64,000 nt of DNA, taken from the NCBI GenBank assembly GCA_036013505.1, contig CP107851.1:1860001-1924000 (forward strand), in the 5' to 3' direction. A program made the position numbers and the translations under genes. Positions 7,569-16,285 of the stretch are shown here, piece by piece (positions within the stretch are counted from its first letter, which is position 1; every line of letters begins with the position of its first letter). The notes beneath the pieces are model-generated. The model was not told where the DNA came from, did not search any database, and saw only the letters and a program-made list of their open reading frames with translations. Source of the DNA: Streptomyces sp. NBC_00510. GTDB taxonomy: Bacteria > Actinomycetota > Actinomycetes > Streptomycetales > Streptomycetaceae.

Positions 7569-9239
7569 ATGGGGCGCACCATAGCGGAACTCGTCGAAGG
7601 CCAGTGGGGCGATCGGCGCCCCGGTCTGCTGTACGGGGAGCGCAGGCTCAGCCGCCATGACGTGGCGGCCGCTTCCGCCGCCCGCGCCGCGCTGCTGGCC
7701 GACCTGCTGCCGCATGGCGCCGAGCCGCACCTCGGGGTGCTCCTGGGCAACGTCCCGGAGTTTCCGCTGTGGCTCGGCGCCGCGGCGTGCGCGGGGGCCG
7801 CCGTGGTGGGGGTCAACCCGACCCGGCGCGGTGCGGAGCTGGCCCGGGACATCGCGCACACCGAGTGCGCGCTGCTGGTCACGGAGCACGCGCACCTGCC
7901 CGCGCTGCGCGGTCTCGCGCTCCCCCTCCCCGCGGAGCGGATCCTGGTCGTGGACGACCCGGCGTACGCGGCCCTGCTGCGCCCGTACGAGGACGCCGGT
8001 CCGCCGCGCGGCGGCCGGACACACCCCGGCTCCCGGCTCCTGCTCTACTTCACCTCCGGCTCGACCGGCGCCCCCAAGGCCGTGGTCGTCTCCCAGGGGA
8101 GGCTCGCCGACGCGGGCGCCTCCCTCAGCGGCTTCCTGGGTCTCGGACCGGACGACGTCCACTACCTGTGCATGCCGCTCTTCCACGGCAACGCCGTGAT
8201 GGCCGGCTGGGCCCCCGCCCTCGCGGGCGGCGGCGCGGTCGCGCTGCGCCGGTCCTTCTCCGCCTCCCGCTTCCTGCCGGACGTACGCGCCTACGGGGCC
8301 ACGTACTTCACCTACGTCGGGCGGGCCGTGCAGTACCTGCTCGCCACCCCCGAGCGCCCCGACGACCGCGACCACCGCCTGCGCCGGGGCTTCGGCACCG
8401 AGGCCGGGGCCGTGGACGCGGCCCGGTTCGCGGAGCGCTTCGGCGTGCCCCTCACCGAGGGGTACGGCTCCTCCGAGGGCGGGGCCGCCATCCAGCACTC
8501 CCCCGGCACGCCGCCCGGCGCGGTCGGGCGTGCCGCTCCCGGAGCCGACCTCGCCGTGGTGGACCCGGCGACCGGCGCCGAGCGGCCCCGCGCGGTCCTC
8601 GACGCGGCGGGCCGGCTGCTCAACGGCGACGAGGCGATAGGCGAGCTCGTCAACCGCGGGCCCTCCCGCTTCGAGGGGTACTGGCGCAACCCCGAGGCGG
8701 TCGCCGCGCGCACCCGCGACGGCTGGTACTGGACCGGCGACCTCTTCTTCCGGGACACCGGCGGCTGGTTCCACTTCGCGGGCCGCGCCGACGACCGGCT
8801 GCGCGTGGACGGCGAGAACCTCGCCGCCGCCGTCGTGGAGAACGTCCTGGCCCGCTTCCCCGCCGCCGCGGCGGTCGCCGTGTACGCCGTCCCCGACCCC
8901 GTCTCGGGCGACCAGGTGATGGCGGCCCTGGCCCTCCGTGAGGGCGCCGCCTTCGACCCCGGCGCCTTCGCCGCGTTCCTGGCGGCGCAGGCGGACCTCG
9001 GCACGAAGTCGGCCCCGCGCTTCGTACGGGTCGTACCGCGCATGCCGGTCACCGCCACCAACAAGGTGCGGCGCGCGGCCCTGCGCCGTGAGGGCTTCCG
9101 CTGCCCCGACCCCGTGTGGTGGTCCCCGCCCGGCGAGGGACCCTGCGGCGCGGCGTACCGCCGCTTCACCGCCGCGGACCTCGCCACGCTGCTGGAGTGC
9201 TACCGCGCCCAGGACCGCGCCGGGCTCCTGGACCGCTGA
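7569..9239 (+). CDS. AMP-dependent acyl-CoA synthetase (FadD-like)
   Basis: 556 residues of the adenylate-forming ANL family. The phosphate-binding loop is LLYFTSGSTGAPKAVV (about 155-170), the A5 region is LTEGYGSSEGGAA, and the hinge with YWTGDLFF and FAGRADDRLRVDGENL is present; the catalytic C-terminal lysine region reads MPVTATNKVRRAALRREGF. It activates a carboxylic acid with ATP and CoA; the overall look is of very-long-chain or bile/steroid-side-chain type FadD proteins, but chain length cannot be read. No Shine-Dalgarno is seen, consistent with a nearly leaderless message from the TATGGT box. A CTGACG palindrome overlaps the promoter. Confidence 0.88.
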   Translation: MGRTIAELVEGQWGDRRPGLLYGERRLSRHDVAAASAARAALLADLLPHGAEPHLGVLLGNVPEFPLWLGAAACAGAAVVGVNPTRRGAELARDIAHTECALLVTEHAHLPALRGLALPLPAERILVVDDPAYAALLRPYEDAGPPRGGRTHPGSRLLLYFTSGSTGAPKAVVVSQGRLADAGASLSGFLGLGPDDVHYLCMPLFHGNAVMAGWAPALAGGGAVALRRSFSASRFLPDVRAYGATYFTYVGRAVQYLLATPERPDDRDHRLRRGFGTEAGAVDAARFAERFGVPLTEGYGSSEGGAAIQHSPGTPPGAVGRAAPGADLAVVDPATGAERPRAVLDAAGRLLNGDEAIGELVNRGPSRFEGYWRNPEAVAARTRDGWYWTGDLFFRDTGGWFHFAGRADDRLRVDGENLAAAVVENVLARFPAAAAVAVYAVPDPVSGDQVMAALALREGAAFDPGAFAAFLAAQADLGTKSAPRFVRVVPRMPVTATNKVRRAALRREGFRCPDPVWWSPPGEGPCGAAYRRFTAADLATLLECYRAQDRAGLLDR

Positions 9240-9364
9240 GCCCACGGCCCGGGCCCGCACCCCGGGCAGTCGTTTCATGCCGGTCCGTCCGGGAACACGC
9301 ACCCCATGTGCCACGACCAGCTCCGGCCGCCGCGCCGGGCACCGCGCACGGTAACGGGCCCGAC

Positions 9365-9991
9365 ATGACGGCCGACCGGGGTGCGGAGAACGCCCGGGAC
9401 GTGCGGGACGCCCGGGCGACGGTGCAGGCGCTGCTGGCGGCCCACGGCGAGACGTACGCCATGGAGGCGGGCATCCGGTTGCGCGACACCCCGCAGCCCC
9501 TCTACCAGTTGCTCGTCCTCGCGATGCTGCTCAGTGCCCGCATCCGCACGCCGACGGCCGGCGCGACCTGGCAGCGGAGACGGGACGTGCTGGACGAGGG
9601 CGGCTACCGGCGGTACGACGAGCGGACCGCGACCCGGCTCGGCGACGCCGCGCAGTTGCTGCTGGACCGGTACGACGGCGACCTGCGCAAGGCCCGCGCG
9701 GCGGCCGACGGGGACGCGGAGCGGCTGTGCCGGCTGCTGCGGGAGGTGCCCGGCATCGGCCCGGTCGGGGCGGGCGTCTTCCTGCGGGAGGTGCAGGCGG
9801 TGTGGCCGGAATTCGCCCCCGCCTTCGACGGGAAGGTGCTCCAGGGTGCGCAGCGCCTGGAGCTCCCCGGCACGGCCGGCGAGCCGGCGGAGCTGGTGCC
9901 GGAGGGCGAGGAGGCCGTCCTGGCCGCGGCGCTGGTACGCGCCGCGGTGGACCGGAAGATCGCCGGGAAGGTCCTGGCATCCATGCTCTGA
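9365..9991 (+). CDS. HhH-GPD (endonuclease III-like) protein without Fe-S cluster
   Basis: 208 residues resembling the endonuclease III/MutY HhH-GPD superfamily. The core includes LYQLLVLAMLLSARIRTPTA (the family's LLSAQT region) and the helix-hairpin-helix LREVPGIGPVGAGVFLREV. The hairpin position that carries the glycosylase Lys in Nth (GVGRKTA) is Val here, while an Asp follows in FAPAFDGKV. The C-terminal four-cysteine [4Fe-4S] loop is absent. It may bind damaged DNA or be a noncanonical glycosylase; activity is uncertain. ATG 9365 was chosen because upstream in-frame sequence is not coherent protein. It precedes the egt operon by 226 bases on the same strand. Confidence 0.75.
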   Translation: MTADRGAENARDVRDARATVQALLAAHGETYAMEAGIRLRDTPQPLYQLLVLAMLLSARIRTPTAGATWQRRRDVLDEGGYRRYDERTATRLGDAAQLLLDRYDGDLRKARAAADGDAERLCRLLREVPGIGPVGAGVFLREVQAVWPEFAPAFDGKVLQGAQRLELPGTAGEPAELVPEGEEAVLAAALVRAAVDRKIAGKVLASML

Positions 9992-10160
9992 CCTGCACAG
10001 ACGCGCTCTGGAGATGCGGGCCGCCAGGTCGCGGTCCACGCTTGATTCGGACCGGACGGCTGAGGCCGCCCTCGACTCGGGTGTCATCTGCCGTCCCTCG
10101 GCCGTTCGTCCAGGGCGCTCTTGAGCGGCCCGCACCGAAGGGCTTAGGTGGTACGGACAC

Positions 10161-10180
10161 CGCCCGGCCGTGGCCGGGCG
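10161..10180 (+). other. 9-bp GC hairpin in the region before egtA
   Basis: CGCCCGGCC-GT-GGCCGGGCG is a perfect inverted repeat with a two-base loop, ending 37 bases before the egtA ATG. There is no T run after it. It could be a 5' leader structure, an operator, or a terminator for the gene upstream. Confidence 0.4.
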
Positions 10181-10217
10181 GGACACGGAAAGCCGCCTTC
10201 GACGGGAGGTCCCGGCC

Positions 10218-11495
10218 ATGCCCGGCACCAGCCAGCGGATGGAGACATCCGAACCGATCACCGAGACAGCAGCGGAGGAACATATCCAGGGCATCTGTTT
10301 CAAGACCGGCCCGCCGCGCCGCATAGGCGTGGAACTGGAATGGTTCCTCCACGACCCGCACGACCCGGCCCGCCCGGTGGGCCGCGCACGGCTCGGCGCC
10401 GCCGTCGCCGGACTGCACGACCTGTACCTCCGCTCCCGGCTCACGACCGAGCCCGGCGGCCAGCTGGAGCTGAGCTCGCTGCCCGCCCCCTCACTCACCG
10501 CGTGCGTCAACGCCGCGGCCGCCGACCTCCACTCCGTACGCCACCGGCTCCGCCGGGAGGGCCTGGCCCTGGCGGGCCACGGCCACGACCCCTGGCGACG
10601 ACCCCGCCGGCTGCTGGACGAGCCCCGGTACGCGGCGATGGAGACGTACTTCGACCGCTCAGGACCCGCGGGCCGGTCCATGATGTGCTCCACGGCCTCC
10701 GTCCAGGTCTGCCTGGACTCGGGCACGGAGGAGCCGGGCCCCTTCGGACTCGGCAGACGCTGGCTGCTGGCGCACCTGCTGGGCGCGGTCCTGGTCGCCG
10801 CGTTCGCCAACTCGCCGCTCAGCGCGGGCCGTCCGACCGGCTGGCGGTCCACACGGCAGGCGGTGTGGGCCGCCCTGGACCCGGGGCGCACCCTCGCCCC
10901 GCCCACCGAGGCCGACCCGCGGACGGCCTGGACCGCCTACGCCCTGGACGCCCCGGTGCTGTGCATCCGCGGCGACGAGGCACCCTGGACGGTGCCCGAC
11001 GGGCTCACCTTCCGCGACTGGATCCGTGACGGGTCGTACCGGCCTCCGACCGCCGCCGACCTGGACTACCACCTGTCGACGCTGTTCCCGCCGGTGCGGC
11101 CACGCGGCTACCTGGAACTGCGCATGATCGACGCGCAGTCGGGGCGGGACGGCTGGATCGTGCCGCTGGCCGTGGCCGTGGCGCTCTTCGACGACGCCGC
11201 CGCCTCCGAGGTCGCCTATCGGGCGGTGAAGCCGCTCGCCGACGCGGCGGGCCGGGACCCGGCGCCGCGCAACCCGCTGTGGCGGCGCGCCGCCCGGCAC
11301 GGCCTGGCCGACCCCGAACTCCACGCCACCGCCATGACCTGCTTCGCCGCGGCCCGTGAGGCCCTGCCCCGGCTCGGTGCGGACCAGGCCGTGCAGCGGG
11401 CGGTGGACGACTTCACCGAGCGCTACGTCCAGCGCGGCCGCTGTCCCGCCGACGACATGCTCGACGCCTTCCTACGCAAGGAGAGCCGCACGTGA
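10218..11495 (+). CDS. egtA: Ergothioneine biosynthesis glutamate-cysteine ligase EgtA
   Basis: 425 residues of the GCS2 glutamate-cysteine ligase family. The ATP/glutamate-binding core includes RRIGVELEWFLHDP near residue 35, QLELSSLPAPSL, and MMCSTASVQVCLDSG. It forms gamma-glutamylcysteine, the sulfur donor for EgtB in the actinobacterial ergothioneine pathway. ATG 10218 is chosen because GGGAGGT lies eight bases upstream; an upstream in-frame ATG at 10170 falls inside a GC hairpin. First gene of a tight operon egtA-egtB-egtC-egtD: its TGA overlaps the egtB GTG by three bases (GTGA). Confidence 0.93.
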   Translation: MPGTSQRMETSEPITETAAEEHIQGICFKTGPPRRIGVELEWFLHDPHDPARPVGRARLGAAVAGLHDLYLRSRLTTEPGGQLELSSLPAPSLTACVNAAAADLHSVRHRLRREGLALAGHGHDPWRRPRRLLDEPRYAAMETYFDRSGPAGRSMMCSTASVQVCLDSGTEEPGPFGLGRRWLLAHLLGAVLVAAFANSPLSAGRPTGWRSTRQAVWAALDPGRTLAPPTEADPRTAWTAYALDAPVLCIRGDEAPWTVPDGLTFRDWIRDGSYRPPTAADLDYHLSTLFPPVRPRGYLELRMIDAQSGRDGWIVPLAVAVALFDDAAASEVAYRAVKPLADAAGRDPAPRNPLWRRAARHGLADPELHATAMTCFAAAREALPRLGADQAVQRAVDDFTERYVQRGRCPADDMLDAFLRKESRT

Positions 11496-12823
11496 CCGCA
11501 CCCGCGCTCGACCCCGAGACCCTGCGCCGGCGGGCGCTGGACGCCCTGACCACCGCGCGCGACCGGACCCGGGCGCTCACCACCTGCGTCGACGACCATG
11601 AACTCGCCGCGCAGCACTCCCCGTTGATGTCCCCCCTGGTCTGGGACCTGGCCCACATCGGCAACCAGGAGGAACAGTGGCTGCTGCGGAACGTCGGCGG
11701 CCGTGAGGCCCTGCGCCCCGACATCGACCCGATCTACGACGCCTTCGAGCACCCGCGCTCGGAACGGCCCACGCTGCCGCTGCTGCCGCCCGCGGAGGCG
11801 CACGCGTACGCGGCCGAGGTACGCGGCCGCGTGCTGGACATCCTGGAGCGGGCTCCGCTGCACGGCACGCCGCTGACCGACGCGGCCTTCGCCTTCGGCA
11901 TGATCGCCCAGCACGAACAGCAGCACGACGAGACGATGCTGATCACCCATCAGCTGCGTCGCGGCCCGGCGGCACTGACCGCGCCCCCGCCGCCGCCCGC
12001 ACCCGCGGACACGGCGCTGCTGCCGGCCGAGGTCCTGGTGCCCGGCGGTCCGTTCAGCATGGGCACCTCGGCCGAGCCGTGGGCGCTGGACAACGAACGT
12101 CCCTCGCACGTGCGCGAGGTGGCGCCGTTCTTCATCGACACCGTGCCGGTGAGCAACGGCGCGTACCTCGCCTTCATCGAGGACGGCGGCTACGAGGACG
12201 AGCGCTGGTGGACCCCGGCCGGCTGGGCGCACGTCCGCGAGCACGGCCTGTCCGCCCCGCTGTTCTGGCACCGGGAGGGCGGTACGTGGCTGCGCCGCCG
12301 CTTCGGGGTGACCGAGCCGGTGCCGCGCGAGGAGCCCGTGCTGCACGTGTGCTGGTACGAGGCCGACGCGTACGCCCGCTGGGCAGGGCGCCGGCTGCCC
12401 ACCGAGACGGAGTGGGAGAAGGCGGCCCGGCACGACCCGGGGAGCGGCCGCTCCCGCCGCTACCCGTGGGGCGACGCCGACCCCGGCCCGGAGCACGCCA
12501 ACCTCGGGCAGCGGCACCTGCGGCCGGCCCCGGTGGGCAGCTACCCGGCCGGTGCCTCGCCGCTGGGCGTACGGCAGCTGGTCGGCGACGTGTGGGAGTG
12601 GACGGCGAGCGACTTCCTGCCCTACCCGGGCTTCGCCCCGTTCCCGTACAAGGAGTACTCGGAGGTCTTCTTCGGCCCCGACCACAAGGTGCTGCGCGGC
12701 GGTTCGTTCGCCGTGGACCAGGTGGCCTGCCGGGGCACGTTCCGCAACTGGGACTACCCGGTCAGGCGGCAGATCTTCTCCGGCTTCCGCACCGCCCGCG
12801 ACGCCCACCCGGAGCAGGTGTGA
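11492..12823 (+). CDS. egtB: Ergothioneine sulfoxide synthase EgtB
   Basis: 443 residues, non-haem iron sulfoxide synthase joining gamma-glutamylcysteine (or cysteine) to hercynine with O2. The N-terminal DinB-like four-helix domain supplies the iron ligands: His55 in WDLAHIGNQEEQW and His141/His145 in QHEQQHDETM. The C-terminal formylglycine-generating-enzyme-like domain starts near residue 175 (VLVPGGPFSMGTSAEPWALD) and ends with VLRGGSFAVD and RNWDYPVRRQIFSGFRTARD. AAGGAG lies 8 bases before the GTG start. Co-translated with egtA; egtC follows after 31 bases. Confidence 0.96.
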   Translation: MTAPALDPETLRRRALDALTTARDRTRALTTCVDDHELAAQHSPLMSPLVWDLAHIGNQEEQWLLRNVGGREALRPDIDPIYDAFEHPRSERPTLPLLPPAEAHAYAAEVRGRVLDILERAPLHGTPLTDAAFAFGMIAQHEQQHDETMLITHQLRRGPAALTAPPPPPAPADTALLPAEVLVPGGPFSMGTSAEPWALDNERPSHVREVAPFFIDTVPVSNGAYLAFIEDGGYEDERWWTPAGWAHVREHGLSAPLFWHREGGTWLRRRFGVTEPVPREEPVLHVCWYEADAYARWAGRRLPTETEWEKAARHDPGSGRSRRYPWGDADPGPEHANLGQRHLRPAPVGSYPAGASPLGVRQLVGDVWEWTASDFLPYPGFAPFPYKEYSEVFFGPDHKVLRGGSFAVDQVACRGTFRNWDYPVRRQIFSGFRTARDAHPEQV

Positions 12824-12854
12824 GCGCCGCCCCGAGCAGACGGGGGCGCGGCTG

Positions 12855-13610
12855 ATGTGCCGGCACCTGGCGTACGTCGGGCCGCCCGTCGCGCTCCGCG
12901 AGCTCGTCATCGACCCGCCGCACTCGCTGTACCGCCAGTCGTGGGCGCCGCGCCGGCAGAAGTACGGCACGGTCAACGCCGACGGCTTCGGGCTCGGCTG
13001 GTACGCGGACGGGGATCCGCTGCCCGCGCGCTACCGGCGCTCCGGGCCGGTCTGGGACGACCCGTCCTTCGCGGACGTGTGCCGGGTGACGCGCTCCGGA
13101 GCGCTGCTCGGCGCGGTCCGCGACATCACCGAGGGCTCGGTGGCCGACGAGTCCGCCGCCGCGCCGTACACGGCGGACCGCTGGCTGTTCAGCCACAACG
13201 GCGCGCTGCGCGGCTGGCCGCACTCGGTCGCCGAGGCGGCCCGCACGCTGCCCCCCGAGGAGCTGCTGACCTTGGAGGCGCGCTGCGACTCCGCCCTGGC
13301 CTGGGCGCTGACCCTGCACCGGCTGCGCGCCGGCGCCGCCGCGGACGAGGCGCTCGCCGACACCGTCGGCCGGCTGGCCGCGCTGACCCCCGACTCACGG
13401 CTCAACTTCCTGCTGACCGACGGCCGGGCGATCGCCGGTACCGCCTGGGGCGACACGCTCTGGTACCTGGACACGCCCGGCCGCTCCCTCGTCGTGGCCT
13501 CCGAGCCGTACGACGACAGTCCGCGCTGGACCGAGGTCCCCGACCGCCACCTGCTGTTCGGCGATCCCACCGAGGTCCTGCTGATCCCGCTCAAGGAGCC
13601 GCACCTGTGA
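12855..13610 (+). CDS. egtC: Gamma-glutamyl hercynylcysteine sulfoxide hydrolase EgtC
   Basis: 251 residues, class II glutamine amidotransferase (Ntn hydrolase). It starts MCRHLAYVGPP, so removal of Met exposes catalytic Cys2. Further family marks are GFGLGWYADGD, FSHNGALRGW (oxyanion hole Asn) and the substrate-binding end region. It removes the glutamyl group from the EgtB product. ATG 12855 follows GGGGGCG; the frame is open far upstream, but only this start places Cys at position 2. The TGA overlaps the egtD GTG start by four bases, implying translational coupling. Confidence 0.94.
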   Translation: MCRHLAYVGPPVALRELVIDPPHSLYRQSWAPRRQKYGTVNADGFGLGWYADGDPLPARYRRSGPVWDDPSFADVCRVTRSGALLGAVRDITEGSVADESAAAPYTADRWLFSHNGALRGWPHSVAEAARTLPPEELLTLEARCDSALAWALTLHRLRAGAAADEALADTVGRLAALTPDSRLNFLLTDGRAIAGTAWGDTLWYLDTPGRSLVVASEPYDDSPRWTEVPDRHLLFGDPTEVLLIPLKEPHL

Positions 13611-14569
13611 GCCCGTTCACCCTCACCCGCACCCTGCCCGCCGACGCCACCGCGGCCGCGCTGCGCGCCGACGTGGCGTACGGGCTGACCCGCAGCCCCA
13701 AGCAGCTCCCGCCCAAGTGGTTCTACGACGCCCGCGGCAGCGAGCTGTTCGAGGAGATCACCCGGCTGCCCGAGTACTACCCGACCCGCGCCGAGCGCGA
13801 GATCCTGCACGCGAGGGCGCCGGAGATCGCCAAGGCGACCGGCGCCCGCACCCTCGTCGAGCTGGGCTCCGGCTCCTCGGAGAAGACCCGGCTGCTCATC
13901 GGCGCGCTGGGCGCACCGCTGACGTATGTGCCGATCGACGTCAGCGAGTCCGCGCTCAGAGGGGCCGGCGACGCCTTGCTCGCCGACCACCGTGAGCTGA
14001 CGGTGCACGCGCTCGTCGCCGACTTCCAGCACGGCCTGACCCTCCCCGGCACTCCCGGGCCGCGGCTGGTCGCCTTCCTCGGCGGCACGATCGGCAACCT
14101 GCTGCCGCAGGAGCGGGCCCGTTTCCTCTCCTCGGTCCGGACCCTGCTCTCCCAGGGCGACGCGCTGCTGCTCGGCACCGACCTGGTCAAGGACGAGGCG
14201 ACGCTGGTGGCGGCGTACGACGACGCGCGGGGCGTCACGGCCGCCTTCAACAAGAACGTCCTGTCGGTCATCGACCGCGAGCTCGGCGCGGACTTCCACC
14301 CGGACGACTTCGACCACGTCGCCGTGTGGGACCGCGAGGAGGAGTGGATCGAGATGCGTCTGCGGGCGCGCGCGGACGTGACCGTGAAGGTCCCCGCGCT
14401 CGACCTGTCCGTGGACTTCGGCCGCGGCGAGGAGATGCGCACCGAGGTCTCCGCCAAGTTCCGCGAGGAGGGCGTGCGGGCCGAGCTGGCCGCCGCCGGT
14501 CTCGCCCTGCGGCACTGGTGGACGGACGCCGAGGGGCGGTTCGCGCTGTCGCTGGCGTTCCCCGCCTGA
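13607..14569 (+). CDS. egtD: L-histidine N-alpha-methyltransferase EgtD
   Basis: 320 residues of the DUF2260/EgtD SAM methyltransferase family. It trimethylates histidine to hercynine, the first ergothioneine intermediate. Visible marks: YDARGSELFEEITRLPEYYP near the N-terminus, the SAM motif LVELGSGSSEKTRLL, and LVAFLGGTIGNLLPQERARF. GTG 13607 is preceded by AAGGAG and overlaps the egtC stop. Last gene of the operon; a strong hairpin follows 13 bases after the stop. No egtE (C-S lyase) gene follows, so that step must be encoded elsewhere or done by a general PLP lyase. Confidence 0.95.
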   Translation: MSPFTLTRTLPADATAAALRADVAYGLTRSPKQLPPKWFYDARGSELFEEITRLPEYYPTRAEREILHARAPEIAKATGARTLVELGSGSSEKTRLLIGALGAPLTYVPIDVSESALRGAGDALLADHRELTVHALVADFQHGLTLPGTPGPRLVAFLGGTIGNLLPQERARFLSSVRTLLSQGDALLLGTDLVKDEATLVAAYDDARGVTAAFNKNVLSVIDRELGADFHPDDFDHVAVWDREEEWIEMRLRARADVTVKVPALDLSVDFGRGEEMRTEVSAKFREEGVRAELAAAGLALRHWWTDAEGRFALSLAFPA

Positions 14570-14581
14570 TCCGCGCGGGTC

Positions 14582-14618
14582 CGCGGTGGCCGGTCCCGGA
14601 GCGGGGCCGGCCACCGCG
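14582..14618 (+). terminator. Hairpin terminator after egtD
   Basis: CGCGGTGGCCGG (14582-14593) and CCGGCCACCGCG (14607-14618) form a perfect 12-bp stem around a 13-base loop, just after the egtD stop and followed by TTCGTCC. Typical GC-rich, poorly U-tailed actinobacterial terminator. Confidence 0.75.
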
Positions 14619-14682
14619 TTCGTCCCGGGTCCGTCCGGCCGGAAGATCTTTCACGAGTAAAACATCTGCTAAGCTTTCCCGT

Positions 14683-16224
14683 ATGCCCGCTTTCCCCCTC
14701 CCCGTCCGCGGTGCCTTCCGGCTCCGCACCGTCCAGGACCTCTGGCACCGCCGGGCCCTCAGCGTCGTCGTCGCCGTGGGCCTGGCCGAGGTGACGCTGC
14801 TGGCCCTGGGGCGGCTGGACCTGGTGCTGTACGCCGCCGGCGGCGGACTGTGCGCCCTGTACGCGCACGGGCTGCCCTTCGCCGCCCGGGCCCGGACGCT
14901 CGCCCTGGTCGTCCTGGGCATGGCCGCCGGGGCCGGGGTGGCGCTGACCACCGCCGCGCTGACCGAGTCGACGCCGGTCCGTGTGGCGGTGGCCGCCCTG
15001 CTCGCGGCGGTGCACAAGGTGGTGTGCGACGCGACACGGATCGGGCCGCCCGGGAACGTGATCTTCACCTTCGTGGCGGCGAGCGCCGCCTTCGTCCCGC
15101 AGACCCTCGGGCAGGTGCCCGCGCACACCGGGCTGGTGCTGCTCGGCGGGGCCGTCGCCTGGCTGGTGTGCATGGCCCCGGTGCTCGTGCGGCCGCACGC
15201 CCCCGAGCGCACCGCCGTCGCGCGGGCCCTGGAGGTCCGGGCCCGCGCGCTGACCGACGGGGGGACCTCCGGCAACCGGCACGAGGCCACCCTCGCGGCG
15301 CACACCGCCTGGCACACCCTGCGGGCGGCCCGGACCACCGTCCATCTGGTGGGCCTGGAGCGGCTGCTGGCGCGCGCCGAGGCCGCCGAGCCGTCCGACG
15401 CGGACCGGCTCACCGAGTGGGCCCGGGCCCTGCGCCGTACCCGCACCCTGCCGGACCCCGGCCCCGCCGCGCGCACCCCCGCCCCTTCCGTCGGCACCCG
15501 GACCGGCCGGGCGGGGCGGCCCCACCGCCCCGGCCTGCGGCATCTGCTCCCCGTCGGGCTGCGCGTCCTGCTGGGCAGCGCCCTGGCGGGGTGGGGATCG
15601 ATGGCCCTGGGCGTGGACCGGCCGTACTGGGCCGTGGTAACCGCCGCGGCCGTCTTCGCGGCCAACACCACCCTGTCATGGCACCGCGCGCTGCAGCGGG
15701 TGCTCGGCAACCTCCTGGGCGTGCTGCTGTTCACCGCCCTGGTGCCGCTCACGACCACCGGGGCCGTGGCCCTCATCGTGACCGCGCTGGCGTGCAATGT
15801 CGCGGCCGAGGCGACCATCGCGCGCAACTACTGGATCGCCAGCGCCTTCGTGACGCCCATGGCCATGATCATGACCGAGTTCGCGGGCGCGCAGCCCGCC
15901 GGCCGACTGGTGGCCGACCGCTGGCTGGACACCCTCGTCGGCGCCGCGGCCGGGCTGCTCGCCTGCTTCGCCGTGCCGAACCGCCGGGCGGGCCACCGGG
16001 TGGGCGCCGCGCTGCGGCGCCTGGAGCACGAGCTCGCGGCGCCCGTCGCCCGCGAGGCCCGGCTCGTGGCCGCCCTCCTGGAGCTGCGCGAGGCCGCCGA
16101 CACCGCCTCCGGCGAGTGGTGGAGCCGGGCCCTGCACGAGCGTCGGATCGCCGCCGCGGAGGAGCGCGGCCACGTGATGCTGGCAGGTCGGCGCGGGGAC
16201 GGCCGGTCCGTCACCGTGCCCTGA
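14683..16224 (+). CDS. FUSC family membrane protein (putative aromatic/efflux transporter)
   Basis: 513 residues with two blocks of hydrophobic segments (roughly 27-150 and 290-430) separated and followed by soluble stretches, the usual FUSC/ArAE duplication. The second block contains DRPYWAVVTAAAVFAANTTLSWHRALQRVLGNLLG, split here only by eye, matching the FUSC signature RxxGTxxG region. Such proteins are linked to export of aromatic acids or other toxic small molecules. ATG 14683 lies seven bases after a TAAGCT box (14670-14675) and has no ribosome site, so a leaderless mRNA is likely; AAGATCTT at 14643-14650 is palindromic. A MarR regulator starts 61 bases downstream and probably controls it. 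Confidence 0.8.
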   Translation: MPAFPLPVRGAFRLRTVQDLWHRRALSVVVAVGLAEVTLLALGRLDLVLYAAGGGLCALYAHGLPFAARARTLALVVLGMAAGAGVALTTAALTESTPVRVAVAALLAAVHKVVCDATRIGPPGNVIFTFVAASAAFVPQTLGQVPAHTGLVLLGGAVAWLVCMAPVLVRPHAPERTAVARALEVRARALTDGGTSGNRHEATLAAHTAWHTLRAARTTVHLVGLERLLARAEAAEPSDADRLTEWARALRRTRTLPDPGPAARTPAPSVGTRTGRAGRPHRPGLRHLLPVGLRVLLGSALAGWGSMALGVDRPYWAVVTAAAVFAANTTLSWHRALQRVLGNLLGVLLFTALVPLTTTGAVALIVTALACNVAAEATIARNYWIASAFVTPMAMIMTEFAGAQPAGRLVADRWLDTLVGAAAGLLACFAVPNRRAGHRVGAALRRLEHELAAPVAREARLVAALLELREAADTASGEWWSRALHERRIAAAEERGHVMLAGRRGDGRSVTVP

Positions 16225-16285
16225 CGACGCGTACGATCATGCGCACGCCGCCGGAGCCGCCGGCGTACGGAGGAAGGACAACCGC

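Noticed and set aside
9275..10906. 543-codon minus-strand frame over the HhH-GPD and egtA genes
   Set aside because: No motif; it covers coding strands with clear EgtA and HhH features on plus.
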